Source: Actinomycetota bacterium (GTDB lineage: Bacteria; Actinomycetota; Actinomycetes; S36-B12; UBA5976). Taken from it: 13,422 nucleotides of DNA. The stretch covers positions 1 through 13,422 of the forward strand of contig CANBWF010000028.1 of NCBI GenBank assembly GCA_947373075.1, given 5' to 3'. A program made the position numbers and the translations under genes. The stretch's first letter is position 1, and every line of letters starts with the position of its first letter. Below the pieces are notes generated by a model. It saw only the letters and a list, made by a program, of their open reading frames with translations. It searched no databases and had not been told where the DNA came from. This document shows positions 1-6,376 of this stretch, piece by piece.

Positions 1-456
1 GGATTCTTAGCTAGTCGCCGTGGCTCATCTTTGATCGCTGACTTCGGTGGGGTGACTCGAGTGGCCCCAATTCTTTCAGGCGTAATTTTGCTTGCTGGTT
101 TATCCTCGCTTGCGCTGCCAGGCATGTCGAGCTTCGTCTCGGAGTTCCTTGTTCTATTAGGAACATTTAGCGTGTATCAGTGGGTTGCAGTGGTTGCTAC
201 TACCGGAATTGTGTTAGCAGCGTTCTACATTCTCTGGATGTATCAGCGCGTAGTAACCGGCGAGCCATCCCAAGAAGTGCTTGACACCGTTACTGAAATT
301 TCTACTCGTGAATTGGTAGCAATTGCGCCAATCATCGCGCTGATTATCGTGTTGGGCGTATTCCCACAGGTGGCATTGCGCATAATCAATCCAGCGGTAC
401 AACAAGTACAACAAGTATTGAATGTCCAACAATCGGGTAATGGGGGTCAAGGGTAA
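1..456 (+). CDS. nuoM: NADH-quinone oxidoreductase subunit M, C-terminal part
   Basis: This is the last 151 codons of a membrane subunit of respiratory complex I; the frame is open from base 1, so the gene starts before the window. NuoM is one of the antiporter-like subunits that pump protons in the membrane arm. The conserved segment with SLALPGMSSFVSEFLVL is typical of the ProtonAntipo_M family near the end of NuoM. It is followed by hydrophobic helices (VAVVATTGIVLAAFYILWMY and LVAIAPIIALIIVLGVF) and a short polar Gln-rich tail. The stop codon TAA shares its last A with the ATG of nuoN (TAATG), which implies translational coupling. Membership in the complex I operon is supported by nuoN directly downstream. 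Assignment to M rather than L rests on position before nuoN and on the C-terminal form, and is fairly safe. Confidence 0.9.
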   Translation, partial: GFLASRRGSSLIADFGGVTRVAPILSGVILLAGLSSLALPGMSSFVSEFLVLLGTFSVYQWVAVVATTGIVLAAFYILWMYQRVVTGEPSQEVLDTVTEISTRELVAIAPIIALIIVLGVFPQVALRIINPAVQQVQQVLNVQQSGNGGQG

Positions 457-2024
457 TGACACCGACTATAGAGTATGGCGCGCTTGCTCCAATCAGCATC
501 GTGATGTCAGCTGGCGTAATTTCCATTTTGCTTGAAGCTTTCTTGCCTCGCACTGTCCGCAGGCCCGTCCAGCTGGTACTTGTGTTTTCAACTTTGGCTC
601 TTGCACTGTTTTACGCAGTACTAAATCTGATGAGTGGCAAGGCTGGCTCGGCGATGGGTCAAGGCGGACAGCTGCGCGGACTGCGACAACTTGTTTCCTC
701 CGGATCCGTCGCAATTGATGGACCTGGCCTATTTTTACAGGTGACTATTTTGCTAGTTGCCGTAGTCGGAGCACTTTTAATCGCAGAACGTGGCATTGAC
801 CCGCAGGGTGATGCATTCGCTGCTCGCGCATCTGCACTTCCTGGTAGTGAAGATGAACGTCAATTCACCAACCAAGGTTGGTTACAGACCGAAATTTGGC
901 CGCTGTTCTTATTCGCAGTCGGCGGTATGTTGCTATTCCCAGTTTCAAATGACTTACTCACCATGTTTGTGGCACTTGAAGTTCTATCGCTGCCGTTGTA
1001 CTTGCTAGCAAGTATGGCTCGCCGCCGTCGCTTGCTAAGCCAAGAAGCAGCCCTGAAGTATTTCGTTCTGGGCGCATTCTCGAGTGCGTTCTTCCTGTTT
1101 GGCGCAGCACTTATTTATGCAGCAACCGGGTCTATGACCTTCGGAGAAATTTCAACTGCCCTTGGCAATTCATCACACGATGGAATTGTGTTAGCTGGCG
1201 TTGGTCTAATCGCTGTTGGTCTGCTATTCAAAGTTGGCGCAGCACCATTTCATCAGTGGACTCCAGATGTTTATCAGGGCGCACCGACGCCATTGGTTGC
1301 ATTCATGGCAGCAGCTACCAAGGTTGCCGCGTTTGGCGCTCTGCTACGCATCTTCTACGTAGCGTTTGGAACTCTGCGCTGGGATTGGCGCCCAATGATG
1401 TGGGCCGTGGCTATCGTGACCATGTTGCTGGGATCATTATTGGCAGTAACTCAGACTGACATCAAGCGCATGCTTGCTTATTCATCTGTGGCACACTCTG
1501 GCTTTGTCCTACTTGGCATCATTGCGGCTTCACAGGCAGGATTAGCTACTTCGCTGTTCTACCTATTCGCGTATTCATTTACCACGCTGGGTTCATTCGC
1601 CATTGTGTCGTTGGTGCGCGATCCATCTGGCGAAGCAACGCACTTATCTAGTTGGGCTGGCTTAGGTAAGAAGTCACCTTTGGTGGCTGGAATCTTCGCG
1701 TTGTTCCTACTCTCACTAGCTGGTATTCCACTAACTAGTGGTTTCACGGCAAAGTTTGCCGTGTTTGGCGCAGCCATTGAAGGTGGAGCAACCGCGTTGG
1801 TTATCACTGCAGTTATCTCTAGTGCGATTGCAGCATTCTTCTATGCTCGCGTTATCGTCCTGATGTTCTTCTCGGAAGCAGTGGCTGAAGACGTCGCAGT
1901 TGTTGTGCCGAGTGCGTTCACCAAAATCGCTATTGCGGTTAGTGTCGCTTTCACCTTGCTGTTGGGCATCTTGCCTGAACAAGTTCTTGAAGCCGTCTCT
2001 AATGCCGGTTTGTTCGTTCGATAG
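456..2024 (+). CDS. nuoN: NADH-quinone oxidoreductase subunit N
   Basis: A 522-residue polytopic membrane protein, the third antiporter-like proton channel of complex I. Family hallmarks are visible: a membrane Glu in MFVALEVLSLPLYLL, a Lys in EAALKYFVLGAFSSAFFLF, the Lys/His segment GLLFKVGAAPFHQWTPDVYQ, and the later Lys of DIKRMLAYSSVAHSGF. These correspond to the charged half-channel residues of NuoL/M/N proteins. The insert after the third helix (about residues 105-150, with many charged residues) and the RRRRLLSQEAALKY loop resemble NuoN of other actinobacteria. The start ATG overlaps the nuoM stop by one base, with no separate Shine-Dalgarno needed. It ends 26 bases before the prenyl synthase gene and probably shares its transcript. 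Confidence 0.96.
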   Translation: MTPTIEYGALAPISIVMSAGVISILLEAFLPRTVRRPVQLVLVFSTLALALFYAVLNLMSGKAGSAMGQGGQLRGLRQLVSSGSVAIDGPGLFLQVTILLVAVVGALLIAERGIDPQGDAFAARASALPGSEDERQFTNQGWLQTEIWPLFLFAVGGMLLFPVSNDLLTMFVALEVLSLPLYLLASMARRRRLLSQEAALKYFVLGAFSSAFFLFGAALIYAATGSMTFGEISTALGNSSHDGIVLAGVGLIAVGLLFKVGAAPFHQWTPDVYQGAPTPLVAFMAAATKVAAFGALLRIFYVAFGTLRWDWRPMMWAVAIVTMLLGSLLAVTQTDIKRMLAYSSVAHSGFVLLGIIAASQAGLATSLFYLFAYSFTTLGSFAIVSLVRDPSGEATHLSSWAGLGKKSPLVAGIFALFLLSLAGIPLTSGFTAKFAVFGAAIEGGATALVITAVISSAIAAFFYARVIVLMFFSEAVAEDVAVVVPSAFTKIAIAVSVAFTLLLGILPEQVLEAVSNAGLFVR

Positions 2025-2050
2025 GAATCGGCAATCGCCAACGATGTAAT

Positions 2051-3025
2051 GTGACTGTTTTCCCAGAAGAGCTTGCAACCCTTGAGGCAGATTTATCTGC
2101 CCGACTCGTTGCAGTGGAAGATTTGTTGCGTGCTGAAATTGCCAGTGATTATGCATTAGCTGATATCACAGCCCGCCACTTAGTTGAAGCTGGTGGAAAG
2201 AGATTCCGCCCATTGTTAGTGCTGCTTGCTTCGCAGTTTGGTAATCCAGATTCACCAGGAGTTATTCCTGCAGCGGTTGTGGTCGAGCTTACTCATCTTG
2301 CGACTTTGTATCACGACGATGTGATGGACGAAGCAGATGTTCGTCGTGGTGCGCAGTCTGCAAACAGTCGTTGGGGAAATACCGTCGCAATTTTAAGTGG
2401 CGACTTCTTATTCGCTCGTTCGTCAAAAATTCTGGCAGATCTTGGCCCCGAGGCTGTGCGTGTGCAAGCCCAGACTTTCGAACGTTTAGTTATTGGCCAG
2501 CTTCGCGAAAGTGTTGGGCCACAAACAGGTGAAAACGCCGTTGCTCATCACCTTCAGGTTTTGGCAGATAAGACTGGATCACTAATTGCCGCTGCTGGTC
2601 GTTACGGCGCCATGATGAGTGGGGTAGACGCCCAAACTACCGATGCTATTGCCGAGTTTGGCGAATGTGTCGGCGTAGTTTTCCAAATTAGTGATGATCT
2701 ATTAGATATTGAATCTGAAGTTTCAGGCAAAACCCCAGGTACCGATTTGCGAGAAGGCATTAAGACACTGCCTGCGCTCTTGGCTTTGCAGGATGAAACT
2801 ACAACAGAAGAATTACGCCATTTGTTATCGCGCCCATTGCCAAATGATGTCGATCATTTGCGGGCTCTAACTTTATTGCGTGAGCATCCAGCAATGCTTG
2901 CTGCCCGCGATGTCTTGAATGAGTGGGCAGATCGCGCCCGCGACTTGCTGCAGAAATTGCCAGACACCCAGGCTCGAGCGGCTCTGAATGTGCTAATCGA
3001 CAGCGTGAGTGACCGGAAAATTTAG
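2051..3025 (+). CDS. Long-chain trans-polyprenyl diphosphate synthase (probably menaquinone side chain)
   Basis: A 324-residue class I prenyltransferase that condenses isopentenyl diphosphate units onto an allylic diphosphate. The motif GGKRFRP (48-54) binds diphosphate. The first Asp-rich motif is DDVMD (89-93), followed by RRG, and the second is DDLLD (215-219); both bind Mg-diphosphate. The residue five positions before the first motif is Ala (84), a small residue usually associated with long (C30-C50) products, so a heptaprenyl- to nonaprenyl-type enzyme is likely. In actinobacteria such a gene commonly follows nuoN, linking quinone tail synthesis to complex I. The start is GTG at 2051; the nearby ATG at 2049 runs straight into a stop, and no strong ribosome binding site is visible. 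Exact chain length cannot be read from the sequence. Confidence 0.9.
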   Translation: MTVFPEELATLEADLSARLVAVEDLLRAEIASDYALADITARHLVEAGGKRFRPLLVLLASQFGNPDSPGVIPAAVVVELTHLATLYHDDVMDEADVRRGAQSANSRWGNTVAILSGDFLFARSSKILADLGPEAVRVQAQTFERLVIGQLRESVGPQTGENAVAHHLQVLADKTGSLIAAAGRYGAMMSGVDAQTTDAIAEFGECVGVVFQISDDLLDIESEVSGKTPGTDLREGIKTLPALLALQDETTTEELRHLLSRPLPNDVDHLRALTLLREHPAMLAARDVLNEWADRARDLLQKLPDTQARAALNVLIDSVSDRKI

Positions 3026-3157
3026 GCTATTGGGGCTTTTTACCGTTATTTAGGTAACGATTTAGCCAATATTAAGCCAAATCATCATTTTTGACTGGAA
3101 ATTGCCGAATTACCACGCCAAAATAGGGCTAAGTGATTTCCGGCTTTAGGAGCAGGT

Positions 3158-4177
3158 ATGCGTAAGTTAGTCAAAATGATAATTGCACTAGTTGCAGTTG
3201 GGTCATTGATGTTTGTGGGCACCAGTCCTGCCTCTGCCGATACTTTGAAGAAGCCAGGCAATGGTTCATCTGTCAGTTCCACTCACAAGGCGGATAAGAC
3301 AAAGAAGAAAGACAAGAAAACCAAAAAGGCAAAGAAGGCTAAGAAAGCTGGCAAGAAAGCCAAGAAGGCTAAGAAAGCTGGCAAGAATGGCAAGCGCGTA
3401 GCAAACTTCGCACCCGTTGCCGATCCGACTCCAACCAATGCACCTGCGTGCGACCCTGATGTTGAAATTTGCGATCCAGTTTGCGATCCAGCGATTGATG
3501 TTTGTGATCAGCCTTGCGATCCGATGATCGACAAACTCTGCCAACTGATCGATCCAACTTGCGATCCGGCAGTGGATGTTTGGTGTGAGATTGTTGTTGA
3601 TCCTACTTGTGATCCGACAGTTGATACTTGTGACCCGATTATTGATCCAACTGCAACCGAAGAGCCAACGGTTGATCCAACTCCAACCGAAGAGCCCACG
3701 GTTGATCCTTACCCAACTTGGGAGAACAACTCAGCAGCTTGGAATACATATTTTGATAGTGTTTCCAAAGCAAATAGCGATTACATGGACTTCGTTGCTG
3801 CGGCCCAAGCCGATTTTGATGCTGCAACGGTTGACGCAAAGACTGCTCGAGATGAAGCAATCGCAGCGGCCACAACTTTCGCAGAAGTAGTTAAGGCGGT
3901 AAAAGACTTCCGTATTGCAACTGAAGTCCAGCGGGCTCAACTTGATACAGTCCTCAAGGATGCGCAAGAAGCAGTCAACATTCTTGTCAGCAAGGCTTAC
4001 GACAAGCTAATTGCAGATGGGGGATTGATTGTGTTTAAGTGTGGAGATCGTGAACGTGACCATGCAGGTGGAAAAATCCATATTGACCCGATGCCACCAG
4101 CTCCTGATACTGCATCACCAGCACCGCGCGTAGAAGGCAAACCCCTCAAGGGCCACAAAAAGCACGGGCACAAATAA
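3158..4177 (+). CDS. Secreted protein with poly-Lys segment, Cys-Asp-Pro repeats and helical domain; function unknown
   Basis: A 339-residue protein I do not recognise. The ATG at 3158 has a good ribosome binding site (AGGAG, 3147-3151). Residues 1-27 form a Sec signal peptide ending PASA before Asp28. Then come a Lys/Ala-rich stretch (about 44-80), a Pro/Asp region with ten Cys in five pairs (98/105, 109/116, 120/128, 135/143, 151/158), and two copies of a ten-residue Pro-Thr-Glu repeat (about 163-182). An acidic, probably alpha-helical region with coiled-coil character spans about 192-288. A Pro-rich tail ends in Lys/His residues; one further Cys lies at 295. No membrane anchor or LPXTG sorting signal is seen, so it is probably exported and either released or bound through charge. 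It sits alone between a prenyl synthase and a terminator. A structural, metal-binding or surface-adhesive role is conceivable but unproven. Confidence 0.85.
   Translation: MRKLVKMIIALVAVGSLMFVGTSPASADTLKKPGNGSSVSSTHKADKTKKKDKKTKKAKKAKKAGKKAKKAKKAGKNGKRVANFAPVADPTPTNAPACDPDVEICDPVCDPAIDVCDQPCDPMIDKLCQLIDPTCDPAVDVWCEIVVDPTCDPTVDTCDPIIDPTATEEPTVDPTPTEEPTVDPYPTWENNSAAWNTYFDSVSKANSDYMDFVAAAQADFDAATVDAKTARDEAIAAATTFAEVVKAVKDFRIATEVQRAQLDTVLKDAQEAVNILVSKAYDKLIADGGLIVFKCGDRERDHAGGKIHIDPMPPAPDTASPAPRVEGKPLKGHKKHGHK
3332..3387 (+). repeat. Two perfect 26-bp direct repeats, 30-bp period, in the poly-Lys segment
   Basis: Bases 3332-3357 recur exactly at 3362-3387. Each copy encodes about ten residues of the form KKAKKAGKKA, so the period is ten codons. 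Perfect identity at the DNA level suggests a recent slippage or duplication event, and copy number may vary between strains. Confidence 0.9.
3449..3631 (+). repeat. Five Cys-Asp-Pro repeat units (C-D-P-x-[VI]-[DE]-x(1,2)-C)
   Basis: Five degenerate protein repeats lie in the secreted protein: CDPDVEIC, CDPAIDVC, CDPMIDKLC, CDPAVDVWC and CDPTVDTC. Each has a Cys at both ends with six or seven residues between, and an acidic residue near the middle. The spacers between units are short and Asp/Pro-rich. The pattern could form one disulfide per unit or bind metal through Cys and Asp; the sequence alone does not decide. Confidence 0.85.
3644..3703 (+). repeat. Two 30-bp direct repeats encoding DPT(A/P)TEEPTV
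   Basis: Units 3644-3673 and 3674-3703 differ at only two positions, and a partial third copy (GATCC) follows. They encode a ten-residue Pro/Thr/Glu linker. The period equals that of the Lys repeat upstream in the same gene. Confidence 0.85.
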
Positions 4178-4194
4178 GCAGCATTTACTTACAG

Positions 4195-4230
4195 CGGGCC
4201 TAGAGTTTCTGGGCCCGTTGTTTTTTCTTT
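4195..4230 (+). terminator. Rho-independent terminator after the Cys-Asp-Pro secreted protein
   Basis: Bases 4195-4204 (CGGGCCTAGA) pair with 4208-4217 (TCTGGGCCCG) in a ten-pair stem with one G-U pair and a three-base loop. The T-rich run TTGTTTTTTCTTT follows directly. It lies 17 bases after the stop codon and separates this gene from the nuoBCI-like operon, which therefore needs its own promoter. Confidence 0.93.
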
Positions 4231-4282
4231 AGCGGACAGGCGCGATTAGCGATTGCGTTTTTCGCAGGGAAATATTCGCGAG

Positions 4283-4313
4283 TTGAACTTCCAAGCCAGT
4301 TATCGCCTAAAGT
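4283..4313 (+). promoter_or_regulatory. Candidate promoter for the nuoBCI-like operon, possibly giving a leaderless mRNA
   Basis: TTGAAC (4283-4288) and TAAAGT (4308-4313) resemble -35 and -10 boxes but with a 19-base spacer, which is long. Transcription would begin around 4320, at the GTG/ATG start of the first gene. No Shine-Dalgarno sequence is visible there, and leaderless mRNAs are common in actinobacteria. The -10 box is the more convincing half. Confidence 0.35.
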
Positions 4314-4322
4314 CGTAGTGTG

Positions 4323-4718
4323 ATGCAAACCCCCGCAACTAAGCCCCATATTCTGGAATTGGGTCTGGCTTGCTGTGCGGTCGAGGCAACTGCTTTTGAT
4401 TTACTGAACGACGCTGCGGCGCTGGTCGATGCTAATTTACTTGAACAGTTCAGCCCTAACATTCTGGTAGTTGCCGGCACGATAACCCACGCGTTAGTCC
4501 CAACGGTAAAACAGGCATACGAGCAGTTAGCAGAGCCTAAAGCAGTTATTGCCTTTGGCGTCTGTGCCATCAGTGGCGGCCCCTACTGGGACTCCTACAG
4601 CGTGCTAAATGGTGCTGATCACTTAATTCCTGTTGATCTGATGGTTCCTGGTTGTCCGCCATCGCCAGAAGACCTAGCTACGGCTCTGGGTGAAGCGCTG
4701 AGGTTGATTAGTTCATGA
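4323..4718 (+). CDS. NuoB-like [4Fe-4S] subunit paralogue (complex I 20 kDa / group 4 hydrogenase small-subunit family)
   Basis: A 131-residue protein clearly of the NuoB family, whose cluster N2 passes electrons to quinone in complex I. All four expected cluster ligands are present: the adjacent pair in GLACCAVE (Cys17, Cys18), FGVCAISGG (Cys81) and VPGCPPSPE (Cys111). The segment VVAGTITHALVPTVKQAYEQ also matches the family. It lacks the N-terminal extension usual in NuoB, and the region between CCAVE and VVAG has no Lys or Arg, whereas NuoB there normally carries several conserved Arg near the quinone site. The GGPYWDSYSV stretch resembles, from memory, NuoB paralogues of a second nuo cluster in other actinobacteria. 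A GTG at 4320 is an equally possible start. The stop overlaps the next gene's ATG (ATGA). It is probably not the main complex I subunit. Confidence 0.85.
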   Translation: MQTPATKPHILELGLACCAVEATAFDLLNDAAALVDANLLEQFSPNILVVAGTITHALVPTVKQAYEQLAEPKAVIAFGVCAISGGPYWDSYSVLNGADHLIPVDLMVPGCPPSPEDLATALGEALRLISS

Positions 4719-5203
4719 TTCATTACCCTCATACAACTCGATTTGAAGAACGCTCAGGTGCCACCTGGCTGTGGCTTGATGCACAGAATTGGGTTGACTG
4801 CGCAACCTGGCTAAAAGCGCAGAATTTTGTTCGATGTGAGTGGCTCACAGCTGCGCACTTAGGCGATGATCAGTTTCAAGTGACTTTGTGTGTGAGTGAT
4901 GAGTTATCCAATGAAAAAGTCCTTGTCCTAACCCAAGTTGAAAATGAGATTGAATCACTTGAGCAGATTTACCCTGTTGTGCAATTTCATGAACGTGAAG
5001 TTCGCCAGATGTTGGGGCTTAATTTTAAGAATGTTGCAGATGAAAGCCCAGCTTTCATAGCGGATTTCGCTGGGCACCCATTGCGCCGTGACTTTGCCTT
5101 AACCGAGCGCACCGAACATGAGTGGCCAGGGCAAGTCGATCCAGAGAAGGCGACAAAACGGCGCCCAGCGCTGGCTCCTGGCGTGCGTCAGGAGTGGTTG
5201 TAA
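4715..5203 (+). CDS. NuoC-like subunit paralogue (complex I 30 kDa family)
   Basis: A 162-residue protein of the 30 kDa / NuoC family, which in complex I and related hydrogenases docks between the NuoB and NuoD subunits and carries no cofactor. The diagnostic motif is at 82-104 (LEQIYPVVQFHEREVRQMLG and following residues), and HPLRRDFAL (121-129) is the conserved end of the domain. The C-terminus is a short basic/Pro-rich tail. The ATG overlaps the upstream stop by four bases, and its own TAA overlaps the next ATG by one base, so all three genes appear translationally coupled. It is not fused to a NuoD domain, and no NuoD gene follows. Confidence 0.85.
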   Translation: MIHYPHTTRFEERSGATWLWLDAQNWVDCATWLKAQNFVRCEWLTAAHLGDDQFQVTLCVSDELSNEKVLVLTQVENEIESLEQIYPVVQFHEREVRQMLGLNFKNVADESPAFIADFAGHPLRRDFALTERTEHEWPGQVDPEKATKRRPALAPGVRQEWL

Positions 5204-5604
5204 TGAGTGGACCGCATGAATCAATCGCCCTGCACCCACAGAGCTGCACTTCTTGCATGTTATGTGTTCGTGAATGCCCGGACTGGTGCATAACAGTTGA
5301 AGCTCACTCAGCGCCTGACCCTGATGCGCCGCAATACAGCAATGCCAGGCGCCCTGCCATGAAAAATGTTTTAGATTCTTTCGAGATTGATTTCAGCCAC
5401 TGTATGTGGTGCGGCATCTGTATCGACGTGTGTCCATTTGATGCTTTGCACTGGTCTGCACAGCCACTAGTTGCTAGTACTGAACGCGACGGATTGATCT
5501 ATCCAGTCGAGCGGCTTATCGAAAATTTACCCTTAGCAAAACGTCCAGATGGTAGTGCTGCGCCACAAATAGATGAACCGCCAAGTGGTCGGCGAAAAAA
5601 GTAA
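5203..5604 (+). CDS. NuoI-like 2x[4Fe-4S] ferredoxin-type subunit paralogue
   Basis: A 133-residue ferredoxin-like protein of the NuoI family. Two complete cluster motifs of the form C-x2-C-x2-C-x3-C-P are present: CTSCMLCVRECP (Cys15, 18, 21, 25) and CMWCGICIDVCP (Cys67, 70, 73, 77). The segment between them, with RNVLDSF-like character (KNVLDSFEIDFSHC), and the FDALHW after the second motif resemble NuoI paralogues of a second actinobacterial nuo cluster, from memory. The start at 5203 is chosen because it overlaps the previous stop (TAATG) and has GGAG about nine bases upstream; the in-frame extension back to 5122 would lie wholly inside the NuoC-like gene. It presumably passes electrons to the NuoB-like cluster. 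It ends seven bases from the convergent yajQ gene. Confidence 0.87.
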   Translation: MSGPHESIALHPQSCTSCMLCVRECPDWCITVEAHSAPDPDAPQYSNARRPAMKNVLDSFEIDFSHCMWCGICIDVCPFDALHWSAQPLVASTERDGLIYPVERLIENLPLAKRPDGSAAPQIDEPPSGRRKK

Positions 5605-5611
5605 ATTTGAA

Positions 5612-6103
5612 TTAACGGTAGTTCGTGAATTGAACAGCAAAATCTAAGTCGGCACCTTTTAACAATGCTTGTACTTCTTGTAGATCGTCTCGACTCTTGC
5701 TAGTAACCCGAAGTTCATCACCCATGATTTGAGTTTTCACAGTCTTGGGTCCTTCGTCGCGAATTAGTTTGCCAATCTTCTTGGCTTGCTCTTGGTTGAT
5801 ACCAGCCAAAAAGTCGCCATTGATTTTGTACTCTTTGCCCGATAGTCGTGGATCAGTAGATTTCAATGCTTTAAGACTTACGCCACGCTTTACTAACTTG
5901 TCGCGAAGCACTTCAAGCGCTGCTTTAACTTTCTCTTCAGTGGATGAGGTAATTTCAATGCCTAGCTCACCTTTCCACTCGATAGTGGTGTCGGTGCCTT
6001 TAAAATCAAAGCGCGTAGCTAGTTCCTTTTGTGCCTGATTTAATGCATTATCTGCCTCTTGGCGATCTACTTTGCTAACAATATCGAAACTGGAATCAGC
6101 CAT
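5612..6103 (-). CDS. yajQ: YajQ-family nucleotide-binding protein
   Basis: A 163-residue cytoplasmic protein matching the YajQ family over its whole length: an N-terminal [20 protein letters not shown], the TRFDFKGTD segment, and the C-terminal [21 protein letters not shown]. The fold is two ferredoxin-like domains. Members bind cyclic di-GMP in Xanthomonas and related bacteria or nucleic acids/nucleotides in others; which applies here cannot be told. A strong ribosome binding site (AGGTGAGG) stands five bases before the ATG on the minus strand. It is monocistronic and convergent with the NuoI-like gene. Confidence 0.95.
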   Translation of the reverse strand: MADSSFDIVSKVDRQEADNALNQAQKELATRFDFKGTDTTIEWKGELGIEITSSTEEKVKAALEVLRDKLVKRGVSLKALKSTDPRLSGKEYKINGDFLAGINQEQAKKIGKLIRDEGPKTVKTQIMGDELRVTSKSRDDLQEVQALLKGADLDFAVQFTNYR

Positions 6104-6161
6104 TTTTACCTCACCTGGAATTACTAATTACGTGTCAGAATACCGTTTCGGGCTAGGGCGA

Positions 6162-6192
6162 TTGGCAGTAAGGGGCTATGTGTCGGTATTCT
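6162..6192 (+). promoter_or_regulatory. Candidate promoter for tRNA-Tyr
   Basis: TTGGCA (6162-6167) and TATTCT (6187-6192) resemble -35 and -10 boxes with a 19-base spacer. Transcription would start roughly 20 bases before the tRNA. Each box matches consensus at several positions, but the spacer is long, so support is weak. Confidence 0.3.
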
Positions 6193-6218
6193 CGTGGAGT
6201 TGCCAATTTTGGTAGCGT

Positions 6219-6302
6219 GGCAGGTTGCCCGAGCGGCCAATGGGAGCGGACTGTAAATCCGTCGCGTAAGCTACAGTGGTTCGAATCCACTACCTGCCAC
6301 CA
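6219..6302 (+). tRNA. tRNA-Tyr (anticodon GTA), CCA encoded
   Basis: The acceptor strands GGCAGGT (6219-6225) and ACCTGCC (6292-6298) pair fully, followed by discriminator A and an encoded CCA (6300-6302). The anticodon loop CTGTAAA is closed by GCGGA/TCCGT. A long variable arm (class II tRNA) and the T arm AGTGG-TTCGAAT-CCACT are present. The sequence closely resembles other actinobacterial tRNA-Tyr genes. Confidence 0.96.
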
Positions 6303-6376
6303 CTTCGTTTTGAGCAATCGCTTATTCGATCTCTAACCTCTGGTTCCCGGCAAAATTGTCAGGTACGCTCAAAGAA

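Noticed and set aside
1731..2156. Minus-strand open frame across the nuoN end and prenyl synthase start
   Set aside because: Overlaps two confidently identified genes; the translation is Gln/Asn/Cys-rich without family resemblance.
3091..3124. Promoter for the Cys-Asp-Pro secreted protein starting from TTGACT at 3091
   Set aside because: The -35-like hexamer is good, but no acceptable -10 box lies 16-19 bases downstream.
3026..3157. Terminator in the gap after the prenyl synthase
   Set aside because: Only a five-pair stem (CGTTA/TAACG, 3044-3059) is present and no T-run follows it. The T-runs in the gap are not preceded by a stable hairpin.
3302..3400. Histone-H1-like DNA-binding protein suggested by the Lys/Ala-rich stretch
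   Set aside because: The stretch follows a clear signal peptide and leads into a Cys-rich region, so the protein is exported; a nucleoid role is unlikely.
5122..5202. N-terminal extension of the NuoI-like protein
   Set aside because: The extension lies within the NuoC-like coding sequence; the ATG at 5203 has a ribosome binding site and a TAATG overlap typical of coupled genes.
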